A stretch of DNA of 64,000 nucleotides from Adiantum capillus-veneris (GCA_014529385.2 CM043971.1:28411709-28475708); one strand, 5' to 3'. Shown: positions 11,724-44,340, counted from the first letter of the stretch. Notes: generated by a model from the letters alone, not told the origin. A program made the numbers and translations.

Positions 11724-12287
11724 CTATCTGTATGACTGTAGTAGTGTATCCCGGTGGCTCTGTATCTCTAATAAGAAGAGCCCTAACTGTCTCTGATCTC
11801 GAGAGTCCATGATCTCTCGAAGAGTGGGTTTTCCTCTGAATAAGGCTTCATATCTACCTCTGATCTCTGTATATGCTCGGCATCGACATACAAAATGATC
11901 CTCACTTTCCTTCTCCTCTGTACATGCTCCACAGATTCCCTCCTCCGTAGGAACACTAGTATGTCTCCCGGTCTCAATCTCTAGCCTATGTGATGCCACC
12001 CTCAACTGACCAATCGCCACCTGTGAGCTATGTGGCATGTGTGTGTCCATGTAGCGTATGAAACCGTCCGGTAGAATAGTGAGGAACTGGTCTCTATAGT
12101 CTGACATCCTTGTCCCCAAGTCCTGTGACTCCCACACTCGCCTGATGTATAACTGCCAAAGGTCCTGCCTCAAAACCAAGTTCCTCTCACTACGAGAGAG
12201 GTGAACATAGGGTGAATCAGGGTCGTATTGGAAGGGTGGTAAGTGCTCCATATCAAGGCCGTGTGCCTCAAACCATTCTCTGACCAC
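11724..12287 (-). pseudogene. LINE-1 copy: ORF2 C-terminal zinc-knuckle region
   Basis: 187 codons open on the minus strand. From the N-terminal side it has PPFQYDPDSP, MDTHMPHSSQVAIGQLRVAS, ETGRHTSVPTEEGICGAC, then a C-x2-C...H...C cluster (CGAC, DHFVC) followed by EIRGRYEALF. The same block, with MDTHLSHGLRCAIGQ and CKLCGMEPETKLHYICHC, is in the LINE copies at 26.2 kb and 31.1 kb. It is the nucleic-acid-binding end of a non-LTR polyprotein. It is separated from the upstream part by stops near 12,290-12,356. Confidence 0.8.
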
Positions 12288-12684
12288 TGAGTACCATGCT
12301 CTCTCATGCCCACTCTCTGATAATTGTATAGCTGCCTCAAATGCTCTACAGCTAAGTCAATCTGGGGGTAGCTCTCTCATCCTCTGGATGAAGCGGACTG
12401 TCTGAAATAGTGCCTCTACAACCATAGGTGGTGTGGCGAGCTCTGCACTGATAATGTCATGTGGCACCGTCCGCTTGCTGCGGAACAAGCGTGAGATCAT
12501 ATATATCCGTCGCCTCTCAGTCTGTGCCCACTGGTCAACTGTCAATCCAGGTGCCCATACTGTCGATGAGTACATCGCCAGGGTGACTAGGGTGTCAAAG
12601 AGCCACCCCTTCATGCGGGGCTCTTGAAAGTGTGCCTGGTGGCATCTCCGCTCTAGCATGGCCAAGGTTGCATATCCTTGGGCG
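12288..12684 (-). pseudogene. LINE-1 copy: ORF2 connector, interrupted by the copia insertion
   Basis: On the minus strand this reads RLAQGYATLAMLERRCHQAH, FQEPRMKGWLFDTLVT, WAPGLTVDQWAQTERRRI and SAELATPP, matching FQEPQTKLWLFDTVV and WGPSMDQDNWKSMERP in the LINE at 30.4 kb. Its upstream neighbour lies at 16,491 and above, on the other side of a 3.8 kb LTR element. A one-base frame change lies near the junction. Confidence 0.8.
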
Positions 12685-12689
12685 AGCCT
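12685..12689. other. Target site duplication AGCCT, left copy
   Basis: The five bases before the 5' LTR. The right copy is 16,486-16,490, directly after the 3' LTR. Confidence 0.92.
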
Positions 12690-12878
12690 TGTTGGGGTAT
12701 AGGCGCCTGTGCCTTGCCCGGCCGCCCAGAGTCTGGGCACCCACTGACTTGTATACCTTATACATAGCATAAGTGTATAGGGGGCTGCTCACTCTTTTGA
12801 GTCTCCCCACCCACATCGTGTGTGTCTCCTTCTCTCTCTCTCTCACTCTCTGTCTGTGGTGCTCCCCGATCCCCTTCA
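12690..12878 (+). repeat. 5' LTR of the nested copia element
   Basis: 189 bp, from TGTTGGGG to CCCCTTCA, with a CT microsatellite near its end. Nearly identical to 16,291-16,485. Short LTRs of this size are typical of copia-type non-autonomous elements. Confidence 0.95.
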
Positions 12879-12880
12879 AT

Positions 12881-12892
12881 TGGTATCAGAGC
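12881..12892 (+). other. tRNA-iMet primer binding site
   Basis: TGGTATCAGAGC, two bases after the 5' LTR, complementary to the 3' end of plant initiator tRNA-Met, the usual primer of plant copia elements. Confidence 0.95.
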
Positions 12893-13805
12893 TATGGTGA
12901 CCGCGGAGAGCACGACGACTTTGAGAGCTTCGAGGCGATAGCTCGCTCGCTCTCGACGGTGGAGTTCGATCGTGGAGTTTCACGGAGAGAGATTTTAGCT
13001 TGAGGAGCATTGTCTTTGGAGCTTAGGAGCTTGGTGTGGTCAAGCTTGGTCGAGGAGGCGGTTGCGGCTTCCTTGGTGAGAGGAGCTTTTGAGCTCAGTG
13101 GAGCTCGTTAGAGAAGTGCTCGGCGAAGGAGAGCTTGACATTCGAGTGCTTGGATGCTGTTGTGGCAGAGCTCTTGTGTTGGAGCTTGCATTGAGAGGAC
13201 ATTGCATCACGCAGAGTGGAGCAGGAGCAGGTTCAAGACTGTGTGCAGCTCGTTTTTGCCATTTTCGGGCTCTAAAACGTAGTTTTTTGCGTAGCTCCGT
13301 CATACAGAGTCAGATCTACATGATCCAGGAGTCTAGGTCAGGGTTTTGGCACGCTCCGGACACGATGGTGATGTCTATTTGCTGAAATTATGCTTTGAAT
13401 TATAGCAGGTACAGCAGCAAGTTTATTTGTGCACTTTCGGGTCCCAAAAACACTGTTTTTGGCATAGCTTTCACACCCGGACTCGGATACATATGATCCA
13501 GGAGTCTACCTTGGGGTTTTGGCACGCTCCGGACGCGCTCGTCATATCAGAATTTTAAAATTCTGAACGCTGAATTTTTTGCAGCAGCAATTGTTTATTG
13601 TGTGTCGAGGATTCCACACATGGTTTGCTCTCAGATGTGAGAGTGATATTTGCTGCAAGTTTCCTCACAGATGGGAGGATACAATGTATGCCTTATGTGG
13701 TTTGATGCTCAGGGAGACTAATGTGATTGCATTTTGAGCTCGGCAATGTATGCCTCGAGTATGTTTTTTGGCAGTCACAGGTAGAGCAGATATTTGTGTA
13801 CTAGA

Positions 13806-13885
13806 TTTGCAGGTGTTTGCAATGATGTATGCAAAGTGTGGAGATTTGGTGCATGCATTTGGAGTACGGTTTGATGCGCTTTGGT
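13806..13885 (+). other. PPR-like fragment in the copia leader
   Basis: One frame reads VFAMMYAKCGDLVHAFGVRF. MYAKCGDL is the signature of plant pentatricopeptide-repeat proteins of the PLS class. Only about 25 residues are visible, so this is either a captured scrap of a PPR gene or chance. Confidence 0.3.
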
Positions 13886-14537
13886 TGCTCATGGTTTTGA
13901 GCGTGTAGTCAGTTTGGTTACTGGTTTTGTGGCCGTTTTACTGACGAAACTCTGGCGAAATTTTCCCAGGAGTTTTATGCGCATCATTTATGCGATCTAG
14001 GTAGAGATTGCGGGTTGCACTCAGCATTTGCGTGCGGTGTTCTCTGCAGGTGGGAGATTTGTGTGTGTGTATGCATCGATACCGCACATTGTGGGCTTGG
14101 TGATTAGCTCACGGGTTTGACAGGCGTACAGTTATCTTGGCACACTCACAGGAGTGAGTATTGTGATGTATGCTTGTGTGGCTATGAGCTAGGTAGCCGG
14201 ATTCGAGCACTAATGGCTTGAGGTTTTTCAGCAGGTTTCAGCTACAGGTTTACAAGTTTACAGGCAGGTTTGAGGGCTTATTTGGGCGCTGAATTTTCAG
14301 CCATTGTTTCCTCTTTGCAGGTGTCCATGTATGGCTCAGTTGTAGGCTGATCTGGGACACATTTGTGACTTGTTTATGCAGCTGTTTAAGAGCTGAATTT
14401 TGGGGCTGTTTTGGGGCTGATTTGCAGCCATATCTTACAGCCATATTTGCAGACTTTTGTTGATGCAATTCGAGCCAGTTTAGGGCTGATTTGGTTGACA
14501 TTTGCTACTCATTGTTGGTTGCTCTTTTGCGAGCATT

Positions 14538-16211
14538 ATGGCTGATTTTTCATTTGACTTCCAGCGTTATGGTCTGACACAGTTTGATGGTGCAGATTTT
14601 GTTGCTTGGAAGGAGCATATGCTTGTTGCATTGGCGGATTTGGGGCAGGATAAACCCTTGCGTGGTTTATCGGCGAAGCCCAATTCTATGCGTGATGATG
14701 ATTGGCAGGATCTTGATGAGTTAGCCATGTCTACGATTTGTTTGCATCTGGTTGAGTCTGTTTACTGGCAGGTCTCGAGGGAGACTACAACTCATGCTTT
14801 ATGGCAGAGTTTACATGCTATGTACGCGGCATCCATGTCTACTAGGGAGTCTAGTCCCACTTCTATGTCCATGGGAGAGATTGGTCCCACACGCAAGTCT
14901 CGACGGCATAGAGACTTGACATGTTGGCATTGTGGACATAGAGGGCACATTAGGCGTCGATGTTTCAGGCGTTTGAGACAACGGAGGCGACAGATGCGTG
15001 ATGCAGATTTGGGCATGACAGATGCTAGTGAGATCAGTACGGTGGTTACTGAGTATGCTTGTGATGGCGATGTCACATTTACATCTAGCTTGTCTTCAGA
15101 CGATCTTATGTCTACGGATTGCACATTGTCTTCACATTGGTTACTAGATTCAGATGCTACTTTCCATGTCACGTCGCATCGTGAGTGGTTTAGCACGTTT
15201 TCTAGTGGGAGACTTGGTTGTGTGCACATGGTTGATGGTGCTATGTATGACATTGAGGGTACAGGAGACGTATGTTTGTCCTTGCCCATTGGTATGAGAT
15301 TTACCCTGCGTCATGTGCGTTATGTGCCAGATTTGAGATGGGATTTGATCTCAGTCAGACAGTTACGGGATAGTGGATGTCGGGTATCGCTGCTTGAGCG
15401 ATCTTTTGCGTTGCATTTGGGTTCGCTAGTCATTGCGAGAGGTGCCAGGAGTGGTACAGGTTACCCATTGCATGTGGATCACGCAAGAGACGGTGTTGTC
15501 TCTGTGATCATGCAGCCAGGTAGAGAGCGAGAGAGCAGGCGAGTCTCTTTTGCTTGTGGGTTGCAGGATGCTTTGCATGGAGTGCAGAGCAGTGACCTTG
15601 TTGTGCAGGTTGCGTCTACGGATGCACAGGTAGAGCGGGACAGCTCTAGTGAGTCACAGCAGGATGAGTCATCAGAGGTGATGACAGAGATGACTCACAT
15701 GGATGTTGAGATGTCGACTATTGTGGAGTCATTTCTTGATATGCTTATGCCAGAGCTTGATGCAGATTCAGGACATATGGATACACTTGGTACACATGTG
15801 ATATGTGGTGGGCACGAGGAGTCACTCCAGAGCTCGGAGTCAGAGTGCCATGGTCTCTATGATAGGGGACATGATTGCCATGAGTTGAGTTCTGAGTTGG
15901 AGGTGGCAGAGGTTGCCAGGGTTGCATCAACGTTCGGTGTCCTTATGTACGAGATGTTGATCTCGAGGCCCGACATAGCAGCTGCAGTGGGAGCATTTGC
16001 AGCAGGGTTGATCAGTCGTTCGATGACTGATCTCGGCATAGAGCATAGGGGAGGTTTGCAGGTATTGGATCGATACTTGCAAGAGTGCATGAGCTCTTAT
16101 AGACCATTTGCAGAGCTTGGAGCTAGCTCTGTGTGGCTTCCGCAGCGGGATGTTTGTCTATTAGTAGAGCCGGATGCACACGATCATAGCCAGCCAGTGG
16201 GCATCGGTTGA
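14538..16211 (+). CDS. Gag-protease fusion of the nested copia element
   Basis: An uninterrupted frame of 557 residues from the ATG at 14,538 (MADFSFDFQRYGL). Residues 1-105 are a UBN2-type copia Gag (FDGADFVAWKEHML). A zinc knuckle CWHCGHRGHIRRRC follows at about 128-141. The protease region begins HWLLDSDATFHVTSH; the expected catalytic D-S/T-G is DSD here, so activity is doubtful. After an acidic Ser-rich stretch the frame ends with LMYEMLISRPDIAAAVGA, which belongs near the RT/RNase H junction. Integrase and the RT palm are missing with the frame kept. A TTG-initiated extension upstream is not needed. It would supply or bind Gag particles while relying on other elements for enzymes. Confidence 0.82.
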   Translation: MADFSFDFQRYGLTQFDGADFVAWKEHMLVALADLGQDKPLRGLSAKPNSMRDDDWQDLDELAMSTICLHLVESVYWQVSRETTTHALWQSLHAMYAASMSTRESSPTSMSMGEIGPTRKSRRHRDLTCWHCGHRGHIRRRCFRRLRQRRRQMRDADLGMTDASEISTVVTEYACDGDVTFTSSLSSDDLMSTDCTLSSHWLLDSDATFHVTSHREWFSTFSSGRLGCVHMVDGAMYDIEGTGDVCLSLPIGMRFTLRHVRYVPDLRWDLISVRQLRDSGCRVSLLERSFALHLGSLVIARGARSGTGYPLHVDHARDGVVSVIMQPGRERESRRVSFACGLQDALHGVQSSDLVVQVASTDAQVERDSSSESQQDESSEVMTEMTHMDVEMSTIVESFLDMLMPELDADSGHMDTLGTHVICGGHEESLQSSESECHGLYDRGHDCHELSSELEVAEVARVASTFGVLMYEMLISRPDIAAAVGAFAAGLISRSMTDLGIEHRGGLQVLDRYLQECMSSYRPFAELGASSVWLPQRDVCLLVEPDAHDHSQPVGIG

Positions 16212-16290
16212 GAGCGGTTTTCTCTCACCTTTTTTAGTCTTTAGACTAGGTTCCCTTGCTTAAAGGCACAGTCGCCTTTAAGTGGGAGGT

Positions 16291-16485
16291 TGTTGGGGTA
16301 TAGGCGCCTGTGCCTTGCCCAGCCGCCCAGAGTCTGGGCACCCACTGACTTGTATACCTTATACATAGCATAAGTGTATAGAGGGCTGCTCACTCTTTTG
16401 AGTCTCCCCACCCACATCGTGTGTCTGTCTCCTTCTCTCTCTCTCTCTCTCACTCTCCGTCTGTGGTGCTCCCCGATCCCCTTCA
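16291..16485 (+). repeat. 3' LTR of the nested copia element
   Basis: 195 bp, preceded by the purine-rich AAGTGGGAGGT and followed by the AGCCT duplication. It matches the 5' LTR with about three substitutions and a longer CT run. Confidence 0.95.
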
Positions 16486-16490
16486 AGCCT

Positions 16491-16730
16491 GCCGGTAGCT
16501 GCCTGTGCCTCATAGTGAAGGGTCCTGGTAAGCTTGTGAATGTGACTCCAAGGTATACGTATGAGGTGACCACATCAACCTGTCCTCCTGATGCTGTGAA
16601 GGTGGCAACGCTCCTCACTGCACTGGATGTGTGAAAGATCATAATCCAAGGTTCATAGGCAATCCCCTGTGTGTACAGAAATCGTCTAGGGCCCCAAGAT
16701 GGCGCTGCAAGCCCTGGAGTGACTCTGAAA
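16491..16730 (-). pseudogene. LINE-1 copy: thumb/connector upstream of the copia insertion
   Basis: Reads on the minus strand as YVYLGVTFTSLPGPFTMRH, aligning with YTYLGVVFAGPKFTLKK of the LINE at 30.3 kb. It is the half of the connector that lies upstream of the copia insertion. It is joined to the RT palm through a frame break. Confidence 0.75.
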
Positions 16731-17546
16731 TCAACACGATATCATCAACATATAACATATGTGGACTGGAGTACCTGCCAAGTCGCTCTCCTCTCCTCCT
16801 ACTCGCAGTGTGTAGTCGGAGATCTTGTCAATGTAGAGCCCGAAGAGTGTCAGGGAGAGTGGGCATCCTTGCTTAACACCAATGGTGCTAGCAATGGTCT
16901 CTGATAGACCACCTAGGCATCGAACTCGACCTGTCACCCTCTCGTAGAGAGCATATATGGCCCAAAACATCTTTGCTGGTGCACCAAGCCTCTGAAGGCG
17001 CTGGAAGAGTCTCTCGCATGGGACTGTATCAAAAGCCTTGCGGAAATCCACAAAGCAGCAATAAAGCCTCTTCTTCCGTGCTTTTTTCCCATCAATGAGG
17101 CAACGCAGAACAAAGATGTGATCAATGGTGGAAAAAGCTCGTCTGAAACCTGCCTGTTGGCCTGGGGCTCGTAAACCCTTGCTCTCAACGTATGAGCTGA
17201 GCTCTGCCTCAAGTACTGCTCCATATAGCTTGGCCATCGTGTGACCAATCATGATAGTCCTGTAGTTCCCTGGGTCCAGGGTGTCGCTAGATTTGTGGAT
17301 AGGCACTATGGTGTGCTGTGTACACTCCTTTGGGAATCCTTCCCCTATAGCCCGATTGAAGACGTGTGCAATCAATGGGGCTATATTGGAGGCCGCATAG
17401 ATGATGTGCTCACTCTGTAATCCAGTATATTCAGCTGATCGCCTGTGTTGCATACGGTGTATGGCCCTCTCTACACCGCTGCTGTGAAGGAGCGCGTCGG
17501 TCGTGGCTCGTGGCTGTGGGATGGGGGGACTGCCCTGGCACCTCAT
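16731..17546 (-). pseudogene. LINE-1 copy: reverse transcriptase domain
   Basis: 271 codons open on the minus strand. Recognisable non-LTR RT blocks in order: HTIVPIHKSSDTLDPGNYR, ESKGLRAPGQQAGFRRAFS, CCFVDFRKAFDTV (first catalytic Asp) and GVKQGCPLSLTLFGLYID. The second catalytic block survives as YVDD, encoded by 16,741-16,752, but in another frame because of a frameshift just before it. The domain would copy element RNA at a nicked target site; here it is inactivated. Confidence 0.88.
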
Positions 17547-18253
17547 ATAGTCTCTCTACAGTCATGCCATATCTGTGGATCCTCAATAGGTGTAGTCGGG
17601 CGTGGCTCCTGGAGGGTGCCCCATGCCGTCGCGCTATCCATGCTCATGAAAAGGCGATATAGCTCAAGCTCCTGTGCCTCCTCAAATGCTCGCCGCTTCG
17701 GCCGTGTCACTGCCTTCATCTGTTGTCTAGCCTCTCTCTCTGTGATCTCTCCCAAAGCTCGTCGAGCACGGAGGCATCGGTATATCTCTCTACACTCATC
17801 ATCATGCCATCGGTTTTGAGGCATAGTCCCAAGAGGGGGGATACGTCCTGTGTGAGTGGTGTGTGGGAAAGAGCTAATGGCTGAGGTGTGGAGGACGGAA
17901 GAGATACGTGATGTGAGAACTGAGAGGTGTCTGGATGGATCGAGGAGGCATAGACCATGCTCCACCTCGGCTGAGTAGATAGTAGCTAACTCATGTGTGA
18001 AATGGATGGTGGTATGTGGAGTGCGTGCCGTGGAGCTATGTGGAATGGTTTCTCCAATAATAGAGGAGGAGAGAGATGTGTGGTCGGCTCCTATGGGTAT
18101 GGGTGGAATGGTGAGGGATGTGATAAGATGAGTGCCCCTTGAGATGGGCCACTGGGCCATCCCGTTATAGATAACGAGACGATGTTGGGAGCCAAGTCGA
18201 AGTAGGTGTCGTCCATAGGCCGTGACTGAAGCTCTGTCTGTTGTATCTCTCAT
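17543..18253 (-). pseudogene. LINE-1 copy: end of endonuclease and RT N-terminal region
   Basis: 236 codons. The start reads SVTAYGRHLLRLGSQHRLVI, YNGMAQWPISRG and then a shifted copy of the endonuclease end (IGADHTSLS, with the catalytic-type DH). The rest (RWHDDECREIYRCLRARR) is the linker toward the RT. The same endonuclease block with AHTEYGRHLMEMATIHGLAI is in the copy at 30.0 kb. Broken by frameshifts at both ends. Confidence 0.78.
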
Positions 18254-18835
18254 AGTAGCCTCCTCATATAGAGTGTGTAGTGCCTCTGGGTTCTCGTGGT
18301 CGTATGCTTCACACTACTCCCTACGGCGGGTGCGAGCATTGAAGTCTCCCATGAGGAAGACTTCAAGTGTGGAGTACTCCATAATCTCCTCCAAGAGGCA
18401 TGTATAAGGTGAGACCTCTGTTGATGATGACTCCTGCTCAGTGGAGGCGAATCTAGAGCTTGTGGGTGCAAAGTAGCAGAGGGCAATGTAGATGGTCCTG
18501 TCTCATGAGAGCTCGAGGCGAATCCACATGTAGCGGGCCTGCGGGTCTCGAGCAACAATCTGTAGTTTACTGTGGAGCCCCTGTCTGAAGAGTATGGCTA
18601 CTCCTCCTGAACCACGAGAGGTGCGCTGGTGTGTGCATCCTCGATGTAGAGACTCCCACTGGAATCCATGTATCCGTGGTAAACCCCTCTCTAGGCTCTC
18701 ATGTGTCACTGTAAGTAGAATGATATCTCAGCCTCTCATCACCTCCTCAAGCCTCCCTGGGTGTGTCCATAGATTTCCGTTGCAATTCCAAACCGCGGCG
18801 TGAATCTCCTCGTGTCTCATAGGCTACGAGTCCCT
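18250..18835 (-). pseudogene. LINE-1 copy: AP-endonuclease-like domain, N-terminal part
   Basis: Minus-strand pieces in different frames read WNCNGNLWTHPGRLEEV, THESLERGLPRIHGFQW, GSGGVAILFRQGL, ARYMWIRLELS, IYIALCYFAP and FLMGDFNAR. These are consecutive blocks of the EEP endonuclease that nicks target DNA for non-LTR elements. At least two frame changes and a stop are present. Confidence 0.8.
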
Positions 18836-18875
18836 ATGCGATGGTCTTGCCATCAATGATGACCCTATTATCTCT

Positions 18876-19480
18876 CTATATTTCTATATATTGCCTTCTT
18901 CCCTTCTTTGCGAGCTTGGTAGACTCTAGGCATGCATGCACGACGGTGATCTTGTTGCATCTTTGTGAGGTCATCATCAAGATAGGTCGGGGGGGGGCCC
19001 TAACCCTCTCAAGATGACCCTCTTTCGGATGAAAGAGGTTTGAGACTCCTCGGAGGCGAATTGGAGGATAAGGACTCTCTTCTTTGGGTCTTTGCCGGCT
19101 CTCCAAGCTTTGGAGAAAGGGATCTCTCCTTCCTTGTATCCAATTTTCTTGCATAAGGCTTTCCCCTCATTTTCGGGTGTGGACTCCTCTTCTTCTTTGA
19201 TGCCAGTCACTAGCACATTAAAGCGACGGGCTTGCCGCATCTTCTCCTCCTCAATGGTTGTATGTATGATGAGTACCTCATCGTGTTGGGCTTCCTTCTT
19301 GACTACTTCGACCTCCTCAATGCTTGTGGTGAGGGCTTTGGTGATCTCCTCCTTGAGGACTTCCTTGGCTTCCACTTTGATCTCTCCCTCTTTTGGGGTG
19401 AGGGATGCGATAGAGGTGCAAAGAAGTTCGATTTGCACCTTCATCTCTTCCTTCTCTTTCCTCCATTTCTCGCTATAGAC
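18876..19480 (-). pseudogene. LINE-1 copy: ORF1-like RNA-binding protein
   Basis: Open on the minus strand from about 19,444 to 18,977, continued in another frame to 18,876. A Glu/Lys-rich helix (EVLKEEITKALTTSIEEVE) precedes a compact domain RRFNVLVTGIKEEEE...KALCKKIGYKEGEIPFSKAWR...RVLILQFASEE. This resembles the RRM/coiled-coil ORF1 of L1-type elements, an RNA-binding chaperone. It lies just upstream of the endonuclease on the same strand, as expected. The assignment to the same element is inference from position. Confidence 0.6.
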
Positions 19481-19490
19481 AGGCGCAGCG

Positions 19491-19518
19491 GGGGGGGGGG
19501 GGGGGGGGGGGGGGGGGG
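19491..19518. repeat. Poly(G) run, about 28 bp
   Basis: Uninterrupted G at the 5' side of the LINE ORF1 region. A candidate quadruplex-forming sequence, and a place where read length may be uncertain. Confidence 0.95.
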
Positions 19519-19670
19519 CGCAGTAGTGGCTGTGGACATGGGCAGCAGGCGGCCTACAGCTGGCGAGGGGGGGGCACGTGACAACAGCAGGGGGCTGTTG
19601 GTGCAGGTCTGCAGCAGGGCGGGAGTGCAGGCGACGTGGGTGGCAGGCTGAGCATCAGCGTGGTGCAGGC

Positions 19671-19673
<3 letters not shown>

Positions 19674-19720
<47 letters not shown>
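19674..19720. repeat. (GA)n microsatellite, about 23 units
   Basis: Uninterrupted GA dinucleotides. The stretch 19,519-19,938 around it holds no recognisable gene. Confidence 0.95.
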
Positions 19721-19725
<5 letters not shown>

Positions 19726-19938
19726 CCAATAAACATTCATCAAATCACAAGGAGTAGATCTCCCTATGCACATGCATTCCCGGTTGCATCCCCACCGGGT
19801 GAGGCATCGCTCTTGATTGTCAAGAGTCCTGCTTGCGCGTAGAGGTTGCTGCAAATTCAAGTTCTTCTAAAATTAGCACCCACTTCCTCTCTTATCGGTG
19901 CAAGCCGCTACGGTCTCTGCCGGCTAGGAGCAGCTTTT

Positions 19939-20090
19939 TGGAGAGAGAGAGAGATGAATTGAAATGCAATGTTATATTTAAAGTCTTCAAAAGGCCAAAA
20001 TGACCTATGAGACCAAGCTGATACAATCCTATACAATGTCTTGGCACAAAATAAAATGAAGTAAAATAAAAGCTAAAATGACCATGTGAG
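19939..20090 (-). mobile_element. Isolated LINE/SINE 3' tail
   Basis: On the minus strand it reads the family tail: TTTGTGCC..., GGTCTCATAGGTCATTTTGG, CCTTTTGAAGACTTTAAATA, then ATTTCAATTCATC and (TC)6. It carries the AGGTCA-TTT-TGGCCT hairpin intact. No LINE coding sequence is attached, so it is a severely 5'-truncated insertion or a SINE end. It sits about 35 bp beyond the GAPDH poly(A) signal. Confidence 0.85.
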
Positions 20091-20124
20091 AGAGAGAGAC
20101 AGAGAGAGGACAAAATTGAACTGG

Positions 20125-20130
20125 TTTATT
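20125..20130 (-). terminator. Candidate GAPDH poly(A) signal
   Basis: AATAAA on the minus strand, about 100 bp after the GAPDH stop codon at 20,228-20,230. It is a sensible polyadenylation signal for the gene, and the first LINE tail begins just downstream. Confidence 0.55.
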
Positions 20131-20227
20131 TCACAGGTATATTACAAGAATACAGCGAGTCGTCTTCTCCTCTATGCTTGCCTGGCCTGCCTACAAGGTT
20201 TACAACGTTACAAGCTAGGATACAATT

Positions 20228-42907
<22,680 letters not shown>

Positions 42908-43040
42908 AGCTGAATTCCGCAGAGCACTGTGGTATTCTTAGAAGCACTCTAGAATTGGTGGGCTAATACTAGTATATGTGTCCCGTGATCTGTGTGCGCA
43001 CTACTACTTTTCTTTTACTTCACTCACTCACTCACACTCA

Positions 43041-43042
<2 letters not shown>

Positions 43043-43074
<32 letters not shown>

Positions 43075-43076
43075 CT
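43043..43076. repeat. (CT)n(CG)n tract
   Basis: About 10 CT and 6 CG units, 135 bp upstream of the GAPDH start codon. I could not identify a TATA box or other promoter element for the gene. Confidence 0.93.
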
Positions 43077-43274
43077 CAAGAAATATAGAAAAGCACACAG
43101 GAATGGCGAGGGTGGTCATGCAGGTTGCCACTTGGGTAAGTACGTGGCTTCTACTCCCCACGTGTAGCAACTGAAAACGAGAGGAACGAGTAGGGGAGCT
43201 GAGAGAATTTTCAACCAGACTTCTTCCATCTATCGAACAAGTCTTGAGTTCACAACCTGTCCGACAATTTTAGT

Positions 43275-43418
43275 GGGAAAGAGGGGTGGGCCACGAGTTT
43301 GCCAAAGGGTAGTTCGCCTAGCGGTAAAGGCGAGGGACTTTAAGCTCATCTGCTATGGTTCAACCCTTGCGACATGTGAGTGTGGGTGCAATTTCGTAAA
43401 AAGAGGGAATCATCGAAG

Positions 43419-43465
<47 letters not shown>

Positions 43466-43574
43466 GTATTTTACTTTACTTCATTTTATTTTTGTACCCA
43501 GACATTGGATTAGATCCACAAGGATTGTATCAATTTGGTCTCATCAGCCTTTTGAAGACGTTTAATATGACATT

Positions 43575-43627
<53 letters not shown>
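43275..43627 (+). mobile_element. Candidate tRNA-derived SINE with LINE-like tail
   Basis: The head has a pol III A-box-like TAGTTCGCCTAGCGG (43,310-43,324) and B-box-like GGTTCAACCC (43,357-43,366), spaced as in a tRNA. A (TC)n body follows, then TTTTGTACCCAGACATTGGA, GGTCTCATCAGCCTTTTGAA and ATGACATTTCAT with (CT)n, the tail family of the LINEs here, although the hairpin is deleted. Head plus LINE tail is the standard SINE plan. The exact start is uncertain. Confidence 0.5.
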
Positions 43628-43630
<3 letters not shown>

Positions 43631-43850
43631 CTCGACTCGGCTCGACAGACCTCTGTCTGCGGCGGCGTTTTCAACAGCTGCAAAGGGGGATGTTCGAGGA
43701 AGCTGTTGTGGTGCAAATCTGTTTTTAGAAGTTGTGAAGGGGGTTGGTTGAGGAAGGTGCAGTTGGTTGGGGGTTGTTGGGTCATGCGGGGAGGGGCCTT
43801 GTGAGAGGGAAGGGGGCTCAACTCACTGGTGCAAAGGAGAGGGACCCGCG

Positions 43851-44002
43851 CGCGGGGGGGGGGGGGGGGGGGGGGGGGATCTAACTATTTAGCAACTCAC
43901 TTGGCTGATAAAGAGAATATTCTGTTTTCCTCTACTTATTAGATGTGAACGATACATACATATCATGGTAGAGACCTCAAAGCCTTGAACTCAAGACTTG
44001 CC

Positions 44003-44036
<34 letters not shown>
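43851..44036. repeat. Poly(G) run and (GA)n
   Basis: G run at about 43,854-43,879 after a GCGCGCG stretch, and (GA)n at about 44,004-44,036. No gene is seen between. Confidence 0.92.
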
Positions 44037-44040
<4 letters not shown>

Positions 44041-44183
44041 TTTTTTTGGTTTAATAAAGGCCTGGACTCCTCCCCCCCCCCGGCTTTCCCCCTTCTCAAA
44101 ACCCACCCAACTCCCTCAAACAAAAAAAGGTGCCCAAGAGACATGGCCTAATGGCAATATCTACTATGCAAAATAAGGGACCA

Positions 44184-44340
44184 ATTACGAGAACATGCAT
44201 GTGAGTGGTGTAAGCACCTGCAAGTGGTCTAGGCATTTGTAAGTAGTCTAAGAACATGCATGAGCTCCATACACCTGCAAGTGGTATAACCACTTGCATG
44301 TAGTCTTAGCACTTGCAAGTGCTTAGACCACTACTCTCAG
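44184..44340. repeat. Degenerate short repeats and inverted motifs
   Basis: Variants of CACCTGCAAGTGGTCTA and AAGAACATGCATGAG recur, some inverted (CCACTTGCATGTAGTCTTAG). Low-order repeat; no coding content. Confidence 0.7.

Larger units (their letters stand above)
12690..16485 (+). mobile_element. Non-autonomous Ty1/copia element nested in the LINE
   Basis: Complete by structure: 189-bp 5' LTR, tRNA-iMet primer site, 1.6 kb leader, a 558-codon frame, a 195-bp 3' LTR, and a 5-bp direct duplication AGCCT on both sides (12,685-12,689 and 16,486-16,490). It is 3.8 kb long and lacks integrase and most of reverse transcriptase, so it would need proteins from another copia element to move. The LTRs differ by about three substitutions plus microsatellite length, so insertion was fairly recent. 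It splits the minus-strand LINE ORF2. Confidence 0.93.

Noticed and set aside
14502-14537. Start of the copia frame upstream of 14,538
   Set aside because: The upstream extension begins with TTG; the ATG at 14,538 starts the recognisable Gag.
14792-15289. 165-codon frame opposite the copia Gag-protease gene
   Set aside because: Antisense shadow of a well-supported coding frame.
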